Shown here in pieces: positions 1 through 5,511 of a stretch of DNA of 15,238 nt. How positions within the stretch are numbered: position 1 is the stretch's first letter; every line of letters begins with the position of its first letter. Under the pieces are notes generated by a model. The model worked only from the letters and a program-made list of their open reading frames with translations. It was not told the DNA's origin and ran no database searches. The translations under genes and the position numbers were made by a program. Location of the stretch: NCBI GenBank assembly GCA_043818395.1, contig JBDRFZ010000032.1, forward strand, positions 1 to 15,238, read 5' to 3'. This stretch comes from JBDRFZ01 sp043818395 (lineage in GTDB: Bacteria > Patescibacteriota > Patescibacteriia > 2-12-FULL-60-25).

Positions 1-15
1 CGCTACGAGATCCTT

Positions 16-104
16 TTTGAAACACATTTGGGTTTCAAATATCTCGCCTACTCACTGATGAACTTGAAGGAATATGTTTGAAACTCGCTATGGGTTCATA
101 TACT
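16..104. repeat. Two imperfect copies of a hairpin-forming element
   Basis: Copy 1 (16-44) and copy 2 (77-104) both begin TTTGAAAC, continue with 6-7 unlike bases, then GGGTT(T)C and an ATA-rich end. Copy 1 folds perfectly: TTTGAAAC (16-23) pairs with GTTTCAAA (32-39), and the stem is prolonged by CGAGAT (6-11) with ATCTCG (41-46). Around copy 2, ATGAAC (58-63) pairs with GTTCAT (94-99), followed at once by the hairpin TATACT-GAG-AGTATA (99-113). No open reading frame of note crosses the region. The rest of 1-247 is A+T-rich, holds no gene that I can see, and ends in the terminator of the next gene. The element may extend beyond the left edge of the window. It could be part of a structured RNA or a repeat array. 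Confidence 0.4.
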
Positions 105-190
105 GAGAGTATAGCACAAATAGCTCGTAAGTCCTCGAATAAAACAAATTAATCACGTCAAGATTAAAACTAGAAAAGAATAATAATTAC

Positions 191-222
191 AAAAACAACA
201 CCCGCAACAAGAAGTTGCGGGT
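191..222 (-). terminator. Rho-independent terminator of the cold-shock-domain gene
   Basis: A perfect 9-bp stem, ACCCGCAAC (200-208) with GTTGCGGGT (214-222), closes a 5-base loop. Read on the minus strand it lies 25 nt after the stop codon at 248 and is followed by a T-rich run (GTTGTTTTTG). The U run is interrupted, so termination may be incomplete. Confidence 0.7.
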
Positions 223-247
223 GCGTAATTAAGTAAAAAGGAACGTA

Positions 248-1810
248 CTACGGGGTGACGATCTCAGGTGACTCATCCCCACGGATGAAGTCAAAGAGCC
301 GCTCCTCCTCGAAGGCATTGATCATGCCCTTTGCCAGAGCCTTCAGAACCGCGGTGCTATTTTCCAGAAGATAGCTATCGTTGTGCACTCCACGGTGCAA
401 GTTGTCTGGATCGGCAAAATACCAGTACGGTCTGTCAGGAAAACCTGACAATCGTTCGGTATTCGCTCGGAGATATTCGATCGTATCAGCGATCATCTCC
501 GGCATGAGCGGGAAGATCCCGCTATCTGACCATCGCCCTAGGAAGTAAACGAAGGGCAGGCCCTTCTTGAAGCCGTACAGGAACGGGTCTATCTGCCTCT
601 GCCAGTTCGGGTCTTCCCATTCACGACCGGCCGCGTCGTGGTAGGGAGTTGCGATGACCACGAAGTCGAACCACTCGCGAGCTAACTTGATGGCTCGTCG
701 GATATGCGGGGGGATTTGGTCACCTTCGTAGCGAGCCAGGGTCCGCGTCCGTCGATTCCATATCTGGAACAGATTTGCCCAGGTCTGGTTTGCACCCAGG
801 GTCTGACAGAAATACTGGACCGCCTTGTCAGGCAACGGATCACCCATATTCCAGTACTGCGTAGGTATCTCCTCCTTGCTGGCGACGTACCAAACCGGTG
901 CCGCCATGAGGATGTCGGGCAAATTTCCGATTGGGATCACGCATCCTGGGCGCAGGATATCGTTATCCCGTAGATACCGGATAGTTGCGATGGAGAGCTC
1001 TGCGCGAGCTTTGATATCTGCCATGGTTCCGGCATCGCCTTTGGCGCGCAGGTCAGCGATGTCGAAACAACCGACCAAAAGTGACATCATGCCCATGGTC
1101 ATCTGCATACCAGGAGCCGGGATGCCTCGCGAACGGCACTCACGCAACATCTCGCAGGTTGCCACGTAGAGTTCGTACATGTTGGTCAGGCTTGCGGCCT
1201 GAATTCCCATGTCGATCTCTTCGAGCTCCCGGATCTGCTGCTCGATCATGGCGCGCTCTTGATCGTTGCCAGCCGTTTCCATGTTGATCTGGACGCCCAC
1301 GGACTCGATCCCTGGGAACTTCTGGCGCAAATATGCCAAGATGAATCCCTCCACGTCCCTCTCGGTCTCGAGGAGGACGGTGTTCTCCAGCGACGCGTTG
1401 ATCGCGTCAGCGAACGGCTTGTTAGCCACCGCCCGGCGAACCTGGATCGGATCCACGTACTTAGCGTGGTCGTGGTAGCTGGTCCGAACACCCATTACCT
1501 GCAGTTCCTGCTGCGTTGCAGCGAGAACTGGCAGATGACGAGTTGCCTTGGCTTGCACTGCTTTGAACTTGCCGCTTCGTCGAGGATCAGGTGCCACCTC
1601 GAACTCTAGCATGAGCCCGGATTCGAGTGTCCCGTCGCAATCAGTGCGGGAGACATAGATGTCCCCATTCGTATTCAGGACCTGTCCATATGGATCCATG
1701 GTCTCAGCGATGAAACCGTATGCTCCACCGTCTTTCACTTCACTCACGGCTCCGAAGAACCGCTGCCTCACTACCATTTGTGTTGAATTTTCCATTGTCA
1801 AATAACCCAT
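248..1810 (-). CDS. Cold-shock-domain protein with large unrecognised C-terminal region
   Basis: The protein has about 520 residues. Residues 19-88 resemble a cold-shock (OB-fold, nucleic-acid-binding) domain: GAYGFI at 29-34 stands for RNP1, DIYVSRTD at 50-57 for RNP2, and LEFEV at 68-72 is the later strand. The usual 70-residue CspA ends there; here some 430 residues follow. They are mostly predicted helical, with a charged stretch (184-200) and a tryptophan-rich end containing REWFDFVVIATPYHDAAGRE (378-397) and PFVYFLGRWSD (419-429). I do not recognise this part. No signal peptide or membrane segment is seen, so it is probably cytoplasmic and may bind RNA or DNA. The gene is alone, with its own promoter and terminator. 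Base composition and codon choice are clearly more G+C-rich than in the housekeeping genes to the right. The start is unclear: TTG at 1819, ATG at 1810 (chosen), or ATGs at 1795 and 1777. Confidence 0.7.
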   Translation of the reverse strand: MGYLTMENSTQMVVRQRFFGAVSEVKDGGAYGFIAETMDPYGQVLNTNGDIYVSRTDCDGTLESGLMLEFEVAPDPRRSGKFKAVQAKATRHLPVLAATQQELQVMGVRTSYHDHAKYVDPIQVRRAVANKPFADAINASLENTVLLETERDVEGFILAYLRQKFPGIESVGVQINMETAGNDQERAMIEQQIRELEEIDMGIQAASLTNMYELYVATCEMLRECRSRGIPAPGMQMTMGMMSLLVGCFDIADLRAKGDAGTMADIKARAELSIATIRYLRDNDILRPGCVIPIGNLPDILMAAPVWYVASKEEIPTQYWNMGDPLPDKAVQYFCQTLGANQTWANLFQIWNRRTRTLARYEGDQIPPHIRRAIKLAREWFDFVVIATPYHDAAGREWEDPNWQRQIDPFLYGFKKGLPFVYFLGRWSDSGIFPLMPEMIADTIEYLRANTERLSGFPDRPYWYFADPDNLHRGVHNDSYLLENSTAVLKALAKGMINAFEEERLFDFIRGDESPEIVTP

Positions 1811-1827
1811 GACGGACAAACAGACTT

Positions 1828-1844
1828 TCCGGACACATTCCGGA
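1828..1844 (-). promoter_or_regulatory. Twin TCCGGA palindromes in the leader
   Basis: TCCGGA occurs at 1828-1833 and 1839-1844, separated by 5 bases, so the two palindromes are 11 bp apart (one helical turn). As RNA they can pair into a 6-bp stem with a 5-base loop, about 17 nt before the ATG of the cold-shock-domain gene. Either a DNA operator or a leader hairpin is possible. No protein partner can be named. Confidence 0.4.
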
Positions 1845-1883
1845 TAGCCAGAGTCGCGCTTCCGTCAAAGCACGAAACTAAGA

Positions 1884-1913
1884 TAGATAATCATATTTTG
1901 ACGACTTTGTCAA
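1884..1913 (-). promoter_or_regulatory. Putative promoter with overlapping inverted repeat
   Basis: A consensus -35 TTGACA lies at 1913-1908 on the minus strand. A weak -10 (TATCTA, 1889-1884) follows after 18 bp. The -35 is half of an inverted repeat, TTGAC (1898-1902) and GTCAA (1909-1913) with 6 bases between, which could be an operator. The -10 match is poor, so the promoter call is tentative. Confidence 0.4.
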
Positions 1914-1964
1914 TCAATCATATTACAAAAAATTTATAATTTGGCTGGGTTGATACTAATATGA

Positions 1965-2003
1965 GATAAAAAAAATGAAAAAGACCTGGCTTTCACCAGG
2001 TCT
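1965..2003 (-). terminator. Rho-independent terminator after tRNA-Gln
   Basis: A perfect 8-bp stem, AGACCTGG (1982-1989) with CCAGGTCT (1996-2003), has a 6-base loop. On the minus strand it is followed by TTTTTCATTTTTTTT. It starts 8 nt after the CCA end of the tRNA and would also end the long minus-strand unit that begins at 8609. No other hairpin-plus-U-run was noticed between the genes of that unit. Confidence 0.9.
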
Positions 2004-2011
2004 ATGATTCA

Positions 2012-2085
2012 TGGCTCCGGGGCAAGGATTTGAACCTCGATAAACAGATTCAGAGTCTGTTGTCCTACCATTAGACGACCCCGGA
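2012..2085 (-). tRNA. tRNA-Gln (CUG anticodon)
   Basis: The minus strand folds into a full 74-nt cloverleaf including an encoded CCA. The acceptor is TCCGGGG with CCCCGGA and discriminator G. The D arm is GTC/GAC with a 9-base loop. The anticodon stem is ACAGA/TCTGT with loop CTCTGAA, giving anticodon CTG (reads CAG, glutamine). The variable loop is 4 nt, and the T arm is CGAGG/CCTTG with loop TTCAAAT. It lies 32 nt after the DUF6580 gene on the same strand and just before a strong terminator, so it may be processed from the long transcript. No separate promoter was recognised. Confidence 0.97.
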
Positions 2086-2117
2086 ATAACTAATTCGCTT
2101 GCCAATATTAGCGTAAT

Positions 2118-2699
2118 TTACGCATCTCGGTCAAGCATCTTGAGGTGATTAAGTTTAGAAATGACGAGTTTTTGCGGTCTGTTACTTAAAAATCCAGGGA
2201 TTACATTTCTAAGCGCCAATTCGCACATAGTAAACAAAATTAGCGTATAAAACAGATCTCCGAATATTGCGTTTCTAAAGAACGGCAGGGCTAAAAAGTA
2301 GCAATATAGCAGTCCTGAAGCGGTTTTCGTATACCATGGGGTGAACTGCCAAACCGCCCAGTTCGTGGCTAAAAAGAAGATTACGGAAGATGAAACGCTA
2401 AGCAACATCAAATCATTGTATTTTTTGGCAAACAACTTTCGACTACTCAAATATCCAATTAAAGCAAAGCATGAATAAACGCAAATCATGAGAGGCCATT
2501 CGTAAAATCCGATAAAAATATCGCCTATCAACATGGTTACGATGGGTACAATTAAGGCCCAGCGTTTACCTAAATACAAGCCAGATAGAATCGTTGAAGC
2601 GACCAAGGGCGTCGCATTCCAGGCGTGCGGTAAAAGACGGACAGCGACTCCCAATACAATGAGAGAACAAGCTAAGAGGATTTTTGACCTTAGACTCAT
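2118..2699 (-). CDS. DUF6580-family multi-spanning membrane protein (putative transporter subunit)
   Basis: A 193-residue, strongly hydrophobic protein with about five to six predicted membrane segments. The first helix (about 6-22) is followed by RLLPHAWNATPLVA (21-34), the arginine-proline-asparagine-threonine-proline signature I associate with DUF6580. The next helices carry LIGDIFIGFYEWPL, an acid-containing segment usual in this family. The family is of unknown function; its size and topology resemble substrate-binding S components of ECF vitamin transporters, but no ECF ATPase or T subunit lies in the window. It starts 2 nt after the stop of the DUF4430 gene, which suggests translational coupling and a joint role in uptake of a small molecule. 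The last 30 residues are polar and probably cytoplasmic. Confidence 0.75.
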   Translation of the reverse strand: MSLRSKILLACSLIVLGVAVRLLPHAWNATPLVASTILSGLYLGKRWALIVPIVTMLIGDIFIGFYEWPLMICVYSCFALIGYLSSRKLFAKKYNDLMLLSVSSSVIFFLATNWAVWQFTPWYTKTASGLLYCYFLALPFFRNAIFGDLFYTLILFTMCELALRNVIPGFLSNRPQKLVISKLNHLKMLDRDA

Positions 2700-2701
2700 A
2701 A

Positions 2702-3151
2702 TCAGTTCATTTGGCCTTTGCTAAGTTTCCACATGATCGCATCCCCGGCATTGATTTTGGCGCTACTTGAACCGATTTCCCCGTATTTATTATTAATCCA
2801 ATATTGCCACCAGGTGTTGTCACTTCCCTTCTTGTCGTCGATCGACTCTATAAAGACACCGAGATCATCGCCGTAATCTTTATACTCCAAATTAAAATTT
2901 TGTTTTTCCGAAGCGATTTTGAGAGCGTCAAACACGGTCATGCCTTTTACCCAGTTGATGTCTGTGATCACTTTTATAACGCCGTCTCCCTCGTCTACCA
3001 TGATGCTAACCGGTTTCTCTGAAGATTCTAGATAAACGATTGGTTGATTTGAATTCTTTTGTGTCACTAGAATACCTGTCGACATACCTGCAAGAAAAAC
3101 ACCTGCCCAAAAAAGCGTATAAATGACGATTTTGAAATTGATTTTTTTCAT
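2702..3151 (-). CDS. Membrane-anchored DUF4430 (transcobalamin-C-like) domain protein
   Basis: With the ATG at 3151 the protein has 149 residues: one N-terminal membrane segment (7-28), a short linker and an extracytoplasmic domain (47-149). The end of the domain shows the DUF4430 pattern: WWQYWINNKYGE (114-125), then A..I.AGDAIMWKL (131-143). DUF4430 is related to the beta-rich C-terminal domain of transcobalamin/intrinsic factor. An upstream ATG at 3193 would overlap dnaX by some 38 bases and add a basic stretch; the 3151 start lies 4 nt after the dnaX stop and gives a normal anchor, so it was chosen. With the DUF6580 protein encoded 2 nt downstream it may form a two-part receptor-transporter for a cofactor-like ligand; the ligand cannot be read from the sequence. 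Confidence 0.8.
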   Translation of the reverse strand: MKKINFKIVIYTLFWAGVFLAGMSTGILVTQKNSNQPIVYLESSEKPVSIMVDEGDGVIKVITDINWVKGMTVFDALKIASEKQNFNLEYKDYGDDLGVFIESIDDKKGSDNTWWQYWINNKYGEIGSSSAKINAGDAIMWKLSKGQMN

Positions 3152-3155
3152 AAAT

Positions 3156-4751
3156 TTAAATGTTACCTTTTTCTTCAACCACCTGCCCCTCAAAAGCCTT
3201 TAAAATTTTTCCAACCATGTCAGCCGGTTTCTCTTCAGCAATTTCCTGGTTGTCAATAATGCCTTCTATATGCAGATTATTTGAATTAACTGCTTCTCGC
3301 AAACAGTCTTCAACCAATCTTTTGGACTTGATTTCTTCCACGATCTTTTCACGATGATATGGATACTTAAAGCCTAAAACAACCACGTTTTCCCTTACTT
3401 CTAGGGGTCGGCAAAGTTTTAAGATAAAAGTTAAAGATCGGCTTTTTTCATCCAAAATCTTTAAAAACGTCTGCCATTTACTGCGAACGTCATTTAACGA
3501 AAAAGTGGATTCTGATATTTGAGCGGACGGATTTTCTTTTTCGATTTTTTGAGACTCTTTTTGGGATTCAATCTTGTTTAAACTTATATCACTTACATTT
3601 TTGTTTGAATTTTCATCATGAGAAGTTGTTTGCGCGATTTCAGCGGCTTTCCCGGGTCCATTCGGTAAAATGCCCAAACAGACCGTAGCGGCCGACAATT
3701 CCAGACAAAATCTGGTATCAGCTCCCTGCTTAGCGTCGCGTCTTCGTTCCATGAAAAGCAAGGCCATGTCAGCAAGTTCCGCCGGTTTGAAGATGTTAAC
3801 CAATGACGCGATTTTCTTTTCACCTTCATCCCCGCTTAAAAGCTTAGATAAAAAGTCGTCCGAATCAGCGGCTACCAAAAGCAGACGCGCGGCTTGTATC
3901 AAATCGTCAAAAACCGTCATGAGCGGTATTCCCTGTTCCTCAGTTTCTTTGACCGCGTCCAAAGATTTGCCGAGCTGTCGTTTTGACCATATTTCAAGCA
4001 GAGATGCGGCAACGGGTAATCTTGATTCCGGTAAAACTAAACCTGCTATTTCCGTGGTAATATTTTTTTCTCCAAGCGCAATGAGCTGCCCGAGAAGGCT
4101 TTCACCATCACGCAAACAACCGTCAGACTTTGAGACTATGGTGGCGATAACCGACGGTTCAAGTTTTAAGCCTTCGTTTAAAGCAATCTGCTCTATTCTT
4201 TCTCTTAAAGCTTGATCAGGTATGCGTCTGAAATCAAATCTTTGGCATCGGCTTTGGATTGTTGCCGGGACTTTATGTAATTCCGTGGTAACAAGAATAA
4301 ACATCGCATATGCAGGAGGCTCTTCCAATGTTTTTAGGAGCGCATTCCAGGCACTCGTCGAGAGCATGTGCGCTTCGTCGAGAATATAAACTTTGAATTT
4401 TCTTGAATGCGGAGTGAAACGTACATGTTCTATAATTGCTTCTCGAATATTGTCTACGCCGGTATTTGAGGCTGCATCCATTTCGATAACGTCCATAGCG
4501 TTTCCATTATTCTGTTCAACGCAGGCGGTGCATTTGTTACACGGTTCGCCGTTTTTGGATTCCAGGCAGTTTAAAGCTTTCGCAAATACTCGTGCCATGG
4601 TCGTTTTACCAATGCCGCGAGGTCCGGAAAAAAGATACGCATGACCTAAAATTCCCGTTTCCACTTCTTTGCGAAGAGTTTCCTTGATTCTATCTTGGCC
4701 CGTAATATCAGCAAAATTCTTGGGTCTGTAGGTCCTGCTTAAAGACGGCAT
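3156..4751 (-). CDS. dnaX: DNA polymerase III subunit gamma/tau
   Basis: The clamp-loader ATPase that drives loading of the beta clamp at the replication fork. From the ATG at 4751 (531 residues): family opening LSRTYRPKNFADITGQ (4-19); Walker A GPRGIGKT (43-50); zinc module with Cys 62, 71, 74 and 77; Walker B/DEAH at 125-128 in VYILDEAHML; sensor and arginine-finger region TTELHKVPATIQSRCQRF (155-172). A polar linker (about 365-425) leads to a tau-like C-terminal domain, so a full tau product is encoded. A longer start at 4868 would add 39 residues unlike the family and overlap the preceding gene; MPSLSRTYRP is the usual beginning. A -10 element sits exactly 9 nt before this ATG and there is no Shine-Dalgarno, supporting the short start. 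Confidence 0.97.
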   Translation of the reverse strand: MPSLSRTYRPKNFADITGQDRIKETLRKEVETGILGHAYLFSGPRGIGKTTMARVFAKALNCLESKNGEPCNKCTACVEQNNGNAMDVIEMDAASNTGVDNIREAIIEHVRFTPHSRKFKVYILDEAHMLSTSAWNALLKTLEEPPAYAMFILVTTELHKVPATIQSRCQRFDFRRIPDQALRERIEQIALNEGLKLEPSVIATIVSKSDGCLRDGESLLGQLIALGEKNITTEIAGLVLPESRLPVAASLLEIWSKRQLGKSLDAVKETEEQGIPLMTVFDDLIQAARLLLVAADSDDFLSKLLSGDEGEKKIASLVNIFKPAELADMALLFMERRRDAKQGADTRFCLELSAATVCLGILPNGPGKAAEIAQTTSHDENSNKNVSDISLNKIESQKESQKIEKENPSAQISESTFSLNDVRSKWQTFLKILDEKSRSLTFILKLCRPLEVRENVVVLGFKYPYHREKIVEEIKSKRLVEDCLREAVNSNNLHIEGIIDNQEIAEEKPADMVGKILKAFEGQVVEEKGNI

Positions 4752-4760
4752 AGTTGACTG

Positions 4761-4789
4761 ACTATACAGGAAAAAAACAAAACGCAAAA
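4761..4789 (-). promoter_or_regulatory. Putative promoter of dnaX, near-leaderless
   Basis: The -10 hexamer TATAGT (4766-4761, minus) lies exactly 9 nt before the dnaX ATG, which would put the transcript start 2-4 nt from the ATG. The -35 is weak (TTTTGC at 4789-4784, 17-bp spacing). TG stands directly before the hexamer. No Shine-Dalgarno sequence is present between promoter and ATG. Confidence 0.5.
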
Positions 4790-4806
4790 CTTTATTTTTA
4801 AAGCCC

Positions 4807-5430
4807 TTATGTTCTATTGATAACGTTTTCCACAGCCGCCCATTTGCTAGGTGCAGCTTTTGGAACAAGGATTACGGCATCGTCTCCTGCATCTCCTTTA
4901 TGATATGAAACAGCTGCTGTTAAAACGTTAAATTTTTTACCTAAGGCCGTAACCTTCCAGTCCCCTGTTATTTCGTCTTTGACCAGCGTACCAACTACGC
5001 GCTGTCTTTCTATGGGTCCAATCTGTTTAAAGACAAAAGTTCCGTTTGGTTTAATCGTAAGTTTTAAAATATCTCCTTCTACGAGTTTTGATTTTGAAGC
5101 GTAATTCGGTGGTACTGAATATTCCCTTCCATCTGAGCCAACCATTCCCTGACCGTCAAAAACACCTTCCAGTATTTTATCATCGCTCGTTGAGCTTAAA
5201 ACGTCACTTTCGCTAATGTTTCTTTTGTTAATTAAATCCTGCGCTTCATCTATGTCCGCATTATTAGTGAGTAAGTGCTCCAAAACAACCAATTCATCTT
5301 TTAGTCGGTTGATAATTTTTTGAGCCAGGGCTAATTTTGAATCAAAGCTGTTTACTCTGGCTTTTTTTTCTTCAGATTCGCCATTTTCAGCGCTTAAAAT
5401 CGCCGATTCGTCGATATCTGTTTTTTTCAT
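4807..5430 (-). CDS. Conserved-looking hypothetical protein, coiled coil plus beta-rich domain
   Basis: A 207-residue soluble protein. Residues 1-30 are acidic and polar, 31-58 form a likely coiled coil, and 85-205 form a beta-rich domain with the block LEGVFDGQGMVGSDGREYSV (87-106), then NYASKSKLVEGDILKLTI (109-126), GTFVFKQIGPIERQRVVGTL (130-149) and a hydrophobic end (LTAAVSYHKGDAGDDAVILV, 170-189). I have the impression that this block recurs in Parcubacteria proteins of unknown function, but I cannot name a family. The ATG at 5430 is preceded by a very strong Shine-Dalgarno and an extended -10 promoter. It lies 55 nt upstream of dnaX on the same strand. The lysine-rich, basic second domain could bind nucleic acid; that is a guess. 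Confidence 0.85.
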   Translation of the reverse strand: MKKTDIDESAILSAENGESEEKKARVNSFDSKLALAQKIINRLKDELVVLEHLLTNNADIDEAQDLINKRNISESDVLSSTSDDKILEGVFDGQGMVGSDGREYSVPPNYASKSKLVEGDILKLTIKPNGTFVFKQIGPIERQRVVGTLVKDEITGDWKVTALGKKFNVLTAAVSYHKGDAGDDAVILVPKAAPSKWAAVENVINRT

Positions 5431-5447
5431 ATTTTTTTGTTTTTACC

Positions 5448-5457
5448 CACCTCCTTT
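5448..5457 (-). promoter_or_regulatory. Unusually strong ribosome binding site with long spacing
   Basis: AAAGGAGGTG on the minus strand is a near-perfect complement to the 16S rRNA 3' end. It stands 17 nt before the ATG at 5430, longer than the usual 5-9 nt. The GTG inside it is not in frame with the gene, so the ATG remains the best start. Most neighbouring genes lack any such site. Confidence 0.7.
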
Positions 5458-5472
5458 AAACGGACATCTAAA

Positions 5473-5501
5473 ATTCTAGCACTAGCCTCGTATTTTGGAA
5501 A
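5473..5501 (-). promoter_or_regulatory. Extended -10 promoter of the 207-residue hypothetical
   Basis: On the minus strand TTTCCA (5501-5496) and TAGAAT (5478-5473) are 17 bp apart, and TGC stands directly before the -10, making an extended -10. The predicted transcript start near 5466 gives a leader of about 36 nt that contains the strong ribosome binding site. This would let the dnaX part of the unit be transcribed independently of the ATPase. Confidence 0.55.
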
Positions 5502-5511
5502 ATCAAGGTGT

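Noticed and set aside
3500..3560. A-rich run in dnaX (GAAAAAGAA) as a programmed frameshift site for a short gamma product
   Set aside because: The run has only five As before G, so the A AAA AAG heptamer is absent, and no stop follows closely in the alternative frame with a clear hairpin.
4752..4868. Longer dnaX start with 39 additional N-terminal residues
   Set aside because: The extension is unlike the family, overlaps the preceding gene and spans a promoter; MPSLSRTYRP is the natural start.
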